Origin: Ahaetulla prasina
Lineage: Eukaryota; Chordata; Lepidosauria; Squamata; Colubridae
NCBI RefSeq assembly: GCF_028640845.1
Contig: NC_080540.1
Coordinates: forward strand, 216,673,300-216,737,299
Length of the DNA stretch: 64,000 nucleotides
Direction: 5' to 3'
Position 1 is the stretch's first letter; each line of letters begins with the position of its first letter. The notes beneath the pieces are model-generated. The model had not been told where the DNA came from. It searched no databases and saw only the letters and a program-made list of their open reading frames with translations. Positions 32,936 to 43,881 of the stretch are shown in pieces. Made by a program: the position numbers and the translations under genes.

Positions 32936-33147
32936 CCAAGCTTTTTTTCCCCTCTTCCTTCATCCTTTTCTAAATTTGAGATTGCTTCACCATTTTTCCA
33001 CTTCCATATGAGAATTCAGTTTTAGCAAAACATACATTTTATTGTGAGTTTTATCTCACATAAACATTGGGATATATTATTTTAATGAATTCATCCCTTC
33101 CACAGATGTCTTTCTCTGTGTACTGTCATGTGCATTCTTTAAAAAAA

Positions 33148-33151
33148 AAAT

Positions 33152-33227
<76 letters not shown>

Positions 33228-33229
33228 TG
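33148..33229. repeat. (TTCT)n microsatellite
   Basis: About 20 TTTC units preceded by A9. Frames across it on either strand are artefacts. Confidence 0.97.
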
Positions 33230-33964
33230 AGGTTGGAGAATTGCCTTGTAAAATTTGAAGGTTAGAGAAAAACAAAATTAGGTCCAGACATGCCTGGATG
33301 GAAAGACAGAAGATCACAGTGGAGGTAACTATACAATTCAAGGCTGTCAATACTTTCACTAATTTTTATGGTAGCTTGACCCCCACCTTTTTTTAACAAA
33401 TATTCACGATTAATGAATTTAGGATGTGCCTTCAAAGAAGTTTTATTTTCTCATATTTGTAGGCCTCCAGACTCTGTTCTATTATTTCCTCTTTCATCTT
33501 GCTATCATTTTCAGAAGTAATTCTTTTTCTGCATCATTGCACCCATGAACTGTTATTTGGTTCAACAGGGATATCCTCAGGCTATGGTCAAAAAAGTCAA
33601 AATGTTGGCCACAATGATGTGATTGATAAAAAAAAAAACAGGCAGAACTTTGATTGCAATGTTGTAGCTGTCATGTTGACTTTTCTAAAAAATATAAAAA
33701 AATCATATCCTGAGAATAAATCTTGGAGAGATCTTTCCCCCCCCCAAAAAAAAACATAAAAGAACAAACCATGTAGAATCTTTTCTTTATTTTGCCTCAT
33801 TTTATTCTACATTTTTCCTGACAGACTAAAATAATTTCATTTAATAACAAAATGTTTTTTCCTTCCTAGCATTTTTCCCTCAAGTTCAGGTTGTGCTTTT
33901 TTGGTTTAATTGTTTTTTGATCAACCAAGTGTTGATCGATTAATGGTGATGGGTTACCCATTTA
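33230..33964. other. unassigned spacer
   Basis: A/C homopolymer runs near 33736-33755; no gene recognised. Confidence 0.4.
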
Positions 33965-34036
33965 GGTTTCATGTCTGAGGTGGGATTATAACTCACTGTC
34001 TCCTAACCTTAGCCAGTAGACCAAACCAGCTTTCTC
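33965..34036 (-). mobile_element. tRNA-derived SINE head, fragment
   Basis: The reverse complement gives agctggtttggtctactggc then gagttataatccc, the A-box and B-box regions of the 3774-3893 family. Confidence 0.6.
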
Positions 34037-35808
34037 ATTTCGTGCCAAGATATCTTCTGAAACTATAAGCAACTCTACCTAGTGTACCCAATATTTCATG
34101 TTTACAATATCTGGACACCCACTATATATATTGAAGAAAAATAAAAATAGTTATATTCTCATATTCACAATGTATACATTACTCTTACTGGGAGTTAAAA
34201 TAGATTTTCCCCAGACAAGGACACCCCTTGCCTTAGTGTTCTATTGATTATATATTAAACTATGTATTCCATTAAACCAATTTCTTTTCGGTGGATCTCA
34301 CAAGCATTCTGGATATTGGTGATGTGACCATTCTGTGCATTTTGACCAAGCCGGTAAGATTATTTTACCTCAGTCACCAAGATCAACCTAATTAAGATGA
34401 TACTAAGTAAGTTTCAAACTGTAGATTGAATATTTCAAAGTACCCGTGCCATTATGAAAATTAGGGTGTGGTGTTGAAGTCAGCATATACTTACCCAAGT
34501 TTTTCCATATGGCTGACAGTGGTTCCTTTGATTTTTAAAACCAATCTATCTGATCCTTTTTAGGAGAAACCAAAGATAAAAGTATGCTATGCGTGTTTCT
34601 TAATCATCTCCTTTCTTAGCTGCTTCTTTATCAAAAAAAAGCCACTTGTTAGGCTTCCCAGAGTAGTATTAAGGAGAATAGTCATTGTAGATTGTAATGC
34701 ATGGTTTATAGCTTTATATATTTTGCAAAGCAAGACATTGTTCCTTATTCATGGTTAAAACAAACCATAGATTTGTGTGATGTATGAGTCTAACCAATAT
34801 TATCTGATGACCACTTTCAGCTACGTTTCTGGATCTTTATCCTGGTGCATTTTGTTTTGCTGAAAAAAAAATGAAATGTCCCTCCGATAGCCAGCCTTCT
34901 GCAGTGAGCTTGAAATAATTGGTTTCTTTCCGTGTCAGCCTTTTAAACTAAAGGGAGAAACACAAAAAGGTATAGAGCTCTGCGAAATTATCAAGGCAAT
35001 TCAACCTGCATGTTTCACACAGAGAATTAGCATTGTTAGGTGAAAGTATGAAGATACCATCTCCAGCCTTGAACAAAAAAAAAATTGTGAAATGGTTTCC
35101 TTATCAGTGAGGTTAATGAAGATGTCAGCAAATGGGATGAGGTTTTGCCAAATGAGATTGCTTTCACCTCCAGTCCAGCTTGAAAAAGGTGTTAATCAGT
35201 GCGTTCATCTTATCAGTAGATGAAGAGCTAACTTTCGGACAGTCCGTTTCTGTTTTCATGGGGAGAGGAACCCCTAAAAGATAATTATTTTCAAAATCCA
35301 GATTGCCCAAAATGACTTTTCACTTTACTTGTACGGAAAGCTCTTGCAAATTGAAGACATAAATAGATTAGAAGAACACCTAGAAGGTAGCATCATGAAT
35401 GAGTTACCAGGCGTTTCCGAGAATTCCATATGTATTGCTATATTTCCAGGTAGGCAGGGAATAAAATGATCATAGATGCCTTGATTTTTATTATTGCCGT
35501 GTTAAATTTTCTCAGAAACCTGCAATTCCAATCAAATATATATGAAATCTAGTATAAAAATAAATGACAATATTGTTCTAAGTCTAAGAACCCATGGAAA
35601 TAAGTTTTGTAGAATTATAATGAGAGATTGGAAGGTCTTCACACAACTCAGGAAGGAAGGAAGGAAGGGAGGGAAGGGGAATGTCTGTATTTCAGAGTTA
35701 TATATATATTATTAAATTCAGGAAAAATGTCGTTAAACCTGGATTACTAAAATAAGCCAACCATAGAGCTTGGTTTAAAAAAGAAGACTTGTTTCAAAGG
35801 CCACAATT
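34037..35808. other. 1.8-kb non-repetitive stretch; candidate conserved noncoding DNA
   Basis: No transposon signatures until a short (GGAA)n at about 35651-35680. The section 34900-35420 is balanced in composition and repeat-free, and might be conserved noncoding sequence. No exon is supported. Confidence 0.35.
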
Positions 35809-37490
35809 AAATGTTTTATTTTTATTTATGTTATTTGTCAAACATAACAGTATATATAAGTATAAGCATGAAATAACCATACAAATTGGATACAATCAAA
35901 GGGAATATTAGGACAGGAACGGTAGGCACATTGGTGCTCTTATGCATGCCCCTTACAGACCTCTTAGGAATGGGGTGAGGTCAATAGTAGATAGTCTTTG
36001 GTTAAAGCTTTGGGGATTTTGGGAAGAGACCACAGAGTCAGTAGTGCATTCCAGGCATTAACAATTCTGTTACTGAAGTCATATTTTCTACAATCAAGAT
36101 TGGAGCAGTTCACATTAAGTTTAAATCTATTGTGTGCTCGTGTATTTTTGCGATTGAAGCTAAAGTAGTCTTCGACAGGAAGGACATTGTAGCAGATGAT
36201 TTTATAAGTTATACTCAGGTCATGCCAAAAGCGGCGGAGTTCTAAATTTTTTAAACCCAGGATTTCAAGTCTGGTGGCATAAGGTATTTTGTTGTGATCA
36301 GAGGAGTGGAGAACTCTTCTTGTAAATATTTCTGGACACGCTCAATTGTATTAATGTCCGAAATGAGGTGTGGGTTCCAGACAGGCAAGCTGTATTCGAG
36401 AATTGGTCTAGCAAATGTTTTGTATGCTCTGGTTAGGAGTGTAATCTTTCTGGAGAAAGACCAATTCTTGAATACAGCTCAACTGTCTGGAACCCATAAC
36501 TCTTAAAGCCTTTTTTGTGATGTAGTTGCAGTGGGCTTTGGCACTTAGATCGTTTGATATGAAAACTCCAAGGTCTTTGATGGGGTGAGGGTCATCTACA
36601 AGGTAATGTCCATCAAGCTTGTGTTTAGTGTTCTGATTCTTTTTTCCAATGTGTAAGACAGAGCATTTGCTGGTTGAGATTTGGAGTTGCCAAATTTTTG
36701 ACCATTCCGACACAAAGTCAAGGTCTTTTTGAAGGGTAGCCGCATTGTTGGTAGTGTTAAATAGTTTAACATCATCGGCGAAGAGAACACAATTACTTAT
36801 AATATGGTCACAGAGGTCGTTAATGTATAATATGAAGAGTGTTGGTCCTAGAATGCTGCCTTGGGGGACATCGCTATTGACAGGAGCGGGATTTGATAGG
36901 GCACTGCCTATTTTGACCACTTGTTGTCTGTTTGACAGGAATGCTGTTATGCCATAGGATTTTAGTTTTAGAAGAAGTTTGTCATGTACCACTGAGTCAA
37001 AAGCTTTACAAAAGTCTATGTAAATTGCATGTATTGCTTTGCCCTGATCACGATTTATAGTCCATATGTTTTTGCAGGGAAGAAATTGTAAATTACAGGG
37101 TAATCTTTTTCTGAAACCAAATTGTTTATTAGAGAGTAGGTTGGTTGTTTCAAGGTGGAGGATGATGGATTTGGTTGATGATTGATTCCATTACTTTGCA
37201 GGTGACGCAGCATAAAGAAATTGGTCTGTAATTTTCAGCTAGGCTGGGGTCTTCTTTTTTGAAGATAGGGATGACTGTGGCTAGTGACCATAGTTTGGGA
37301 AGGGAGCTGGTCCTGAAAGATTTTTCAAAGATTATGCTTAGGGGTTTTGCTATAACAGTGGAAAGCTTTTTTAAGAAGTATGCACATAGACCATCAGGTC
37401 CAATAGATAGAGATGGTTTTAGTCTGTGAAAGGCCTTTTCAACATTATCTTCTGTGAAATCTATTTGTGTTAGATCGTTGTAATATATAT
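35809..37490 (-). mobile_element. CR1/Jockey-group LINE, 5'-truncated, degraded
   Basis: Same family as 43372-46230, in reverse. It runs from the AAAT-type 3' end (35809) through the UTR (gcatgccccttacagacc on the plus strand) and the ORF2 C-terminus to the RT N-terminal part near 37490. The frame has several breaks. A local inverted duplication replaces part of the sequence at 36458-36496. Confidence 0.9.
36408..36992 (-). pseudogene. LINE RT fragment (palm region)
   Basis: The minus strand encodes DKLLLKLKSYGI, FLSNRQQVVKIGS, PQGSILGPTLFILYINDL and the catalytic FADDVKLF box, then CSVLHIGKK. Compared with the better copy at 43882-46020 it lacks a few residues after YGI (SGPLHKW) and ends in unrelated residues caused by the inverted duplication. 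Inactive. Confidence 0.88.
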
Positions 37491-37530
37491 TGTTGGATAT
37501 ATTATATATTATAGATATAATGTGCCACAT
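37150..37530 (-). pseudogene. LINE RT N-terminal fragment
   Basis: The minus strand encodes IDFTEDNVEKAFHRLKPSLS, IGPDGLCAYFLKKL, PKLWSLATVIPIFKK and NYRPISL. The NYRPIS box is typical of non-LTR RTs. It is frame-shifted from the palm region. Confidence 0.88.
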
Positions 37531-37934
37531 TAGAGAATAAACTGTGGTTAATCATAAACTGAATTTCATCATTTCAACTTCACCAGAGAGGAAGGAGGGG
37601 GAGAAAACATGTAAAACTTAGTGCTCACAATAATAAATTATGCCATGAAGTTGTTTTATAACTTTTATTTTACCATTTAAGTGATATTTCAAGACTTAAA
37701 AAACAAGATTTTTAGTTTTCTCTCAGTTCTTATCTAATTGATTGACCATGTGATCTCAAGTCAGTGTCAATTATCTATCCCCAACCTTGGCTTTCAGTTT
37801 AATGACATACCCATTACAACTACAGTCAAATCCATCCATTTTACTATTGGTCATCCCTATCTTCTTTTTCCTTTTAGCTTTCCCAAAATTATTGATTACT
37901 CAAGAGAACTACGTTATTACATGTGAACGTGAAA
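37491..37934. other. unassigned spacer
   Basis: AT-rich; no feature recognised. Confidence 0.4.
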
Positions 37935-38160
37935 CTATCCAATATAACATAATTTGAGCCTGGGCATTTGGATCTCAAGTGAGAATTCGGAATTGATTTG
38001 TTCTATGAACCATTTGCTTGTTTTCTTAGGTATCCTTGGAATTATCAGAAGTCTCCTCCAATACCAAAGTTCAAAACTTTCAATACTTTTTTCTGCCCTG
38101 CTTCTTGAAAGTCCAACTTTCACATCCATGCGGTGTAATAGGGAACACTATTGCCTGCAT
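37935..38160 (-). mobile_element. Bov-B (RTE) LINE relic
   Basis: The minus strand encodes ESFELWYWRRLLIIPRIPKK, then INSEFSLE and LKLCYIG. This corresponds to the well-known Bov-B ORF region with FELWCWRRLL and LKLQYFGH. Short, decayed fragment. Bov-B is abundant in squamates and is a classic case of horizontal transfer. Confidence 0.8.
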
Positions 38161-39212
38161 TAATTTGTAAATTCACAGCTTGGAGATTTGATTCAGAGGC
38201 AATTTGATTCTGTCTCCAAATTAAATCAGCTTTCCTAATTGAATTGAAAAATGGATTCAGATCATCAAATTGGGCATGTTGAATGATTCTGCACATATAC
38301 AGTTTCCTCCAAGTCAGTTTGGAAATCAAAATTGATCCAATCTAAATTAATCATTCAAAGGTCTAATTTGAGTCAATTTTCTCAACTGATTTCAATTGTT
38401 GAATGGGATCGATTTTTTGAATTGAATCAATAATTTGAATTGGGTTTTGCAAGGTATCCATATCCCTAGTAATCAGAAACTCAAATGAAACTGGGCTAGA
38501 TGGGGGGAGGAGAAGGAAGGCTGTATAGAGGAAGTAAAAAAATATGTATCTAAAAGCAAATCACATGGTTAGAAATGATTTCAATTTACCCATCAAGGAT
38601 CCGAATGCAACTAATGGCTAGGCTCAAGCTTTACATTTAACCATAATTGTTTTATCATGGATTATAAAACAAGTCGGCCTGATGCATTTACACAATCCTG
38701 TAAGCCTCCAACTACATCCTTTTAACTATTTATTTACCAAATTTATATCCCAAATTTCCATATTTAATGCTAATCCCAAAGTGGAATATAATTCCATTAA
38801 AAAATGAGGGGAAAAATAATTTAGTTAAAAGCCAATAACAATTTAAGAAAGAATTAAATCAAATATGTTCAAAACGGTTAAGTTTGGAACCAGGAATTAT
38901 TTACATTCATGTTGCAATTTAGTACATTATTATGAGTATAAAGCAAAACCAGCACTCAACATATACTGTAGCACACAAAAATAATATGTGTAACTCTGGT
39001 CAGTGTGTCGATATATATGAACTTCAGGTTGCTTGGATCACCTGAGATCTGCATCAACATTGTGTCTCGCCTCATAACATCAAGTCACTATGATGCTTCT
39101 AATGGAAGGGAAATTTGCTACTCAGATCTGCAGATCTGCAGATCTGCAGAAGTAGAACTTTTGCCAAGAAGCATTTTGATTGCAACAAAATACCTCTTCA
39201 TAAGCCTACGTG
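38161..39212. other. AT-rich spacer with an unclassified dispersed repeat
   Basis: The section 38345-38560 (gtcaattttctcaactgatt; atttgaattgggtt; tatccatatccctagtaatc) recurs in diverged form at 61480-61700. A weak L2-tail-like match occurs near 38725-38790 (atttaccaaatttatatccc). No gene. Confidence 0.4.
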
Positions 39213-39800
39213 AGAGAAGCAATGGTTCAGTGGTTAAAAGACGCTGAGCTTCTCAGCTGGAAAGGTTTGAGACCTATGTGATGGGTTACTTGCCCCAGCT
39301 CATGTCCACCTAGCAGTTCGAAAGCATGCAAATGTGAGTAGATAAATAGGTACTACTTCGGTGAGAAGATAACAGCGTTCCATCTCCTTAGCATATAATC
39401 ATGTTGGCCACATGACCACAGAAATGTCCTCCGACAATGCTGGCTCTCTTAGATGAGCACTACTCTCTAGAGTCGATATGACTGGACCAGTGGTGGGATT
39501 CAAAATTTTTTACTACCAGTTCTGTGGACATGGCTTGGTGAGTGTATAGGGGAAGGATACCGTAAAATCTCTATTCCCTCCCCACTCCAGGGGAAGGTTA
39601 CTGCAAAATCCCCATTTCCTCCTGATCAGCTGGAACGCGGGAGGCAGAGAATAGATGGGGGTGGGGCCTGTCAGATGTGGTATTTCTGGTTCTCCGAACT
39701 ACTCAAAATTTCCACTACCGGTTCTCCAGAACTGGTCAGAACCTGCTGAATACTACCTCTGGACTGGACGGGGGAAACCTTTACCATTACCTTTAACCCT
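39213..39800 (+). mobile_element. Sauria-type SINE split by a hAT MITE
   Basis: Head (gcaatggttcagtggttaaa), body (agcagttcgaaagcatgcaa; gtgagtagataaataggtac; ggccacatgaccacagaaat; agtcgatatgactggac) and, after the insertion, the Bov-B-like tail (gggggaaacctttaccatta). The hAT at 39488-39761 with TSD gactggac interrupts it near the 3' end. Confidence 0.88.
39488..39761 (+). mobile_element. hAT MITE, 274 bp
   Basis: Starts cagtggtgggattcaaaatt and ends at tactacctctg, with a perfect 8-bp TSD gactggac (39480-39487, 39762-39769). Same subfamily as 12889-13180. Confidence 0.9.
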
Positions 39801-41035
39801 ACATGAAAAGCGTATGACATTCTTATCCAAACTTGTTTCATTATTTAGCACATGTTGCCGTGTGCAAAATGGTTCACATCTGTATAAATAAAAAAGGAAG
39901 CATAATTGTCAAGGACATTATTGTAACATTTCTGAGATGTTTTTGACCCAGCATGCATCAAAGATTTTAATGAAGTTAACTGACTGCAGGCCTATCCATA
40001 GGTAATGCCCCTAGCCACTTAAATCAAATGAGCCTCATATGGCATAGGGTGAAGTTTCAAGAACCATTATTAAAAGAAATACAACTTTTAATATCACTTT
40101 TTTTAATCAATCCCACTTGTGATCTGAGTAGAAATGCCCATGTTTGACCTTGATGACTCCGTGCCTTCGAAAATCTTGTGAGCCAAACAGATGGCATTTC
40201 AAAGGCAGTTTCCCCAAAGGGTAAGGCTCACCATCTGACATTATACACTACCTAAGTCCCCAAGTTTGTTTAAATAAATGAAGTTTTGAGTTTCTATCAG
40301 TAGTTTTAACCCATGCGCTTAAGACGGTTTTCTTTTTTCCTTTTTTTTTCTCTCTTATGTTTGTCATTATGAATTTTTTTTAAAAAAAAATCTGTCTGGG
40401 ATATATTTGCCCTCAAAATGGCATGCTCCTTAAAAAAAAAAAAAAAAAAAGTTCCAGGACATGATAAACAAATGTAGTGAATGGAGTTTGCTATGTTTAT
40501 TGCTCCTGGCTAGGAAGATTAACTTTTTAGAAAGTGTATACTTGCACTGAAAGCTATGTTATAACTCTTCTGTGCATATAAAAAATTACTGATAGAGAAA
40601 GTTTTCAGGGTAAAAGTGCAAACATTACAGGGTTCTCTAAAACATATCATAAGGCTCATTCATTGTTTTTATTTTAATTTATCCAGATATTTCTATCCAG
40701 AAGGCAGCTGTCTTAAATAAATAATACAATCTTTAAAATCCAGCAGATATAAATCTGACTAAAAAAGGAAAATCTGAACTTCTTTTCAGAATTAGAAAGG
40801 CCGACAGATTAAAGCTACTTTAAGGACATTTATTTCATTGTTTGGGAGTGATACAACATAAATAAATCCCTCTCTTACTGTCAGGGAATTGTGCAGCGAA
40901 GTGGGAGGCGCTGACACAAACTTGCAGTTTTATATAAATAAATATATTTAACATTTATATTTACAACAAGCAAAATAGTCAGGTACACAGGAACATCATG
41001 TGGTAAATCATGAGGTAAATGGGATCCAATGGGAT
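39801..41035. other. unassigned spacer
   Basis: Contains an A19 run (about 40433-40451) and AT-rich unique sequence; no gene recognised. Confidence 0.4.
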
Positions 41036-41220
41036 CTGTAAGGGGCGTGCATAAGAGCACAAGCGTGCCTACCGTTCCTGTCCTATTGTTTCCTTTCATT
41101 ATATCCAATTAATATAGTTATTACATACTCATACTTATATATATGCTTATATATTGTATAGTTATTACATGCTTATGCTTATATATACTGTGTGACAAAA
41201 ATAAATAAATAAAAATAAAT
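41036..41220 (+). mobile_element. CR1/Jockey-group LINE 3' UTR
   Basis: Only the 3' UTR is present: aaggggcgtgcataagagca, cgtgcctaccgttcctgtcc, and the end tgtgacaaaaataaataaat. Same family as 43372-46230. Confidence 0.82.
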
Positions 41221-41779
41221 TTCATCGGAAACATATGCTGAGCAAACTCAAAGTGAGCTTCATCCCAGTACAACCAATTCTGAATAAACATTTTTTTTAA
41301 ATTCTCATGCAATACATCAAATTTTAGCTGGGATCACCATGAATTTCATTTTAGGTACGTTTGTAGTACAGTTTAATCAGTAGTTTAACAGAGTCAAATT
41401 TGTTGATTGATTTATGTAAACCAACATTTGTGGTTTTGAATGTTTCTTTTTTAATCAGTGAAAGTCTAAATCAAAAGCAGGTTTACTTAGGTGGCTATTA
41501 TATTTCTTATTTTGTTATTATTTCAGGGAGAGCCAAGTGAAATAGTAAAATATAGTCTTTACTTCTAATAACATATTTTATTCATTATTAAATTGCAACC
41601 TTCCTTCAGTATGCCACATATCAATATACAAAGCAATCTTGATATACTAATACTATAAAACTTCATTTCAGCTTTTTCATTCAGCTAAATGGTTATATTC
41701 ACAGATTACCGTATATTGTCCAGCATTCTTTGCTTTTTGTTTGAAATAATATTCTTCCAAAATAAACTTTATCTTGATG
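41221..41779. other. unassigned spacer
   Basis: AT-rich, no feature recognised. Confidence 0.4.
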
Positions 41780-42115
41780 GTTCTGAATATTGTTTTAGCC
41801 ACTGTCTATCCACTACAGGATGAAGGCCTGTTTCCAGCCAATATGGTCCTGAGCTTTCTTTTGCCAGTTGGGCCCGCAATACATCAATCCATCTTGTTTT
41901 GGTTTCTTTCGTGGACACTTTTTAATCAAGAGGGATCCATTTTATGACTGCTTTGGTCCAACTGCCATCAGTTCTTCTTGCTATGCGACCATTCCCATTT
42001 CAATTCTTTTACTCTCTTGATGATATCCTATACTTTGATTTGTTCTCTAATCTCTGTGCAGGTCTTTCTATTTTGTCTTATAATGCCAAGCATGTATCTT
42101 TTCATGGCAAGTAAT
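41780..42115 (-). mobile_element. decayed LINE ORF2 C-terminal relic (RTE/R4-like)
   Basis: The minus strand reads, with stops, MKRYMLGIIRQNRKT, REQIKV, VKELKWEW-GRIARRTDGSW, TKAVIKWIP. This resembles the MLGI...LKWRWAGHVARRxDNRWTKAVLEW block at the end of many non-LTR ORF2 proteins. The clade is not decided. Confidence 0.6.
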
Positions 42116-43061
42116 ATTTTCCATATGAAAAAGTGAAGCCAGTCTTTTTGAAAATGAAAAATGTAGGAATATATTTAGGATCAGGCATAAGTGTTTGATA
42201 GTTACAAATGCAATGCTTCAAACTTCAGCACTGTGGCTCATTCATTTAGGATGCTTCCCAGGAATGGTAGACAAAGGGGTATAGATTCTATTATTGGTTC
42301 ATGAAGTTTTATGAATGTAAAGTCTTAATCCTATTCTTTCTCTGACCACATAAACCCTGGGTAGCTTCCTCTAAGCCTATTAACTTATTTACAGAGTTTT
42401 CTGTGTTCTTAGGGAAGTAGCTTTATGCACTGAGTTCAAGTAACATACAATCTTTATTTTTATTTCTGGCTCTCCTCCTCCTTTAAGTGTCATAAAACTA
42501 TTTCTCCATCTTCCTTTCTAACAGTCTTCCATTTTCACACTGTTTTGTTAGCCTATCACTCACACTGTAGGACTTCTGTTTTTTCCCCTCTCTTGGAGAT
42601 TTGGAATGGTGAGTCACTTTGAAGTAAATTTCATCTTTTATCTCAGATTGTTGACTATTACTGCTTGCAGGTAACTTTCAACTCTCAGTTGATTCTACTC
42701 CTTTTTTTTTACTTTTCTTTTCTTTTCTTTTCTTTTTGTTAAGGCCAACAACAATTCAGGTGTTTTTTTCTGGCTGTGCAATATTGTTCTCTTTTTAGAT
42801 TTCTTTAGATTTTCTTTAGATAACCTGTTTCATCTTTTAGGCTCAAATACACTGTCCCTTTCTCCAACACATTCTACCCTCTCATGGTACCAGCCTCTCA
42901 GTAGCTAGGAATTCAGCCCACCTTTTTTTCCCTATCTGAATTCTATTGATCAATTAGCAGCTGGCAAGTAAGCAGAGAATGTAGAGTAGTTATTCTAGAG
43001 CAGTTCTAGATTAACTGTCATCGAGAAGAATTTGTATCTTCCAAAAGCTTCCTTTACTCCT
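42116..43061. other. unassigned spacer
   Basis: Pyrimidine-rich in part (TTTTC units near 42712-42737). No gene recognised. Confidence 0.4.
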
Positions 43062-43125
43062 TGGGCAGGTGGTTGGACTAGAAGAACTCCAAGTTCCCTT
43101 CCAATCACTCTATGATTCTACAACA
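43062..43125 (+). mobile_element. CR1 LINE 3' end fragment
   Basis: ggttggactagaagaactcc then cttccaatcactctatgatt is the terminal CR1 sequence. Confidence 0.65.
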
Positions 43126-43158
43126 ACAGGTGGTAGGCACCAGTCTGCTATACTGTAC

Positions 43159-43293
43159 CAGAGGTCTCCAACCTTATCAACTTTAAGACTTACGGACATC
43201 AACTCCCAGAATTCCCCAGTCAGCCATGCTAGCTAGGGAATTCTGGGAGCTGAAGTCCACAAGTCATAAAGTTGCCAGGGTTGGAGCCCCCTG
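43159..43293. mobile_element. palindromic hAT-like MITE, 135 bp
   Basis: cagaggtctccaacc ... ggttggagccccctg, with long inverted arms around cagccatgctagctagg (cttcaactcccag-type core). Same family as 27484-27603; no good TSD seen. Confidence 0.7.
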
Positions 43294-43371
43294 AGCTATA
43301 CCCATGCTTCTCTCTATTTATATGTAGAGCTTTCTTCCCTTAAAAACAAAACAAAGCATTTCCTTCTTCTT

Positions 43372-43848
43372 TAGAGCTCAACCATTATCTCAAACAAAGA
43401 ATATCAAGTTTATAGATCAGATCGTGAAAACCGAAGAGGTGGTGGAGTGGCTATCTTTTACAAAAAGTCACTGAATCTAAAAAATATCCAAGTTGCACAA
43501 AAACTTTCTCTTCCTGAAACTATTGTATGCGACCTATCCCTTAACACTACTCTTCGATTCTTACTATGCTACAGAGCCCCTGACTATGACATTACCCATG
43601 CAAATATGCTAACCTTACTGCTAACATGGGCTACCACTTGCCCATATCCTCTCATCTTCCTGGGTGACCTAAATCTACCTCTCATAAACTGGATAACTAA
43701 TGAATGTACAACTGATCCAATCCATACTACACTATACAATGCTGTTACAAGCCTAGGTCTTGAACAACTTGTAACTAACAATACAAGACTCAACAACTGC
43801 CTTGATCTCATCTTCTGCAACAACTCCAACTCAATTTATGGACTATAA
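43372..43848 (+). pseudogene. LINE endonuclease, C-terminal part
   Basis: Frame without a start codon: EYQVYRSDRENRRGGGVAIF, then YRAPDY, FLGDLNLPLINW and NNCLDLIFCNN. The GGGVAI and GDLNLP motifs belong to the AP-endonuclease domain that nicks the target. The N-terminal catalytic Glu region (ETWL) is missing through 5' truncation. Ends at a single in-frame TAA. Confidence 0.88.
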
Positions 43849-43881
43849 ATTAAAGAACCTTTTTCCAACAGTGACCACTGC

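Noticed and set aside
34280..34355. Possible exon ending in a GT donor (ctggatattggtgatgtgac then aagccg|gtaag)
   Set aside because: No convincing acceptor, no domain and no neighbouring exon; chance coding-like text.
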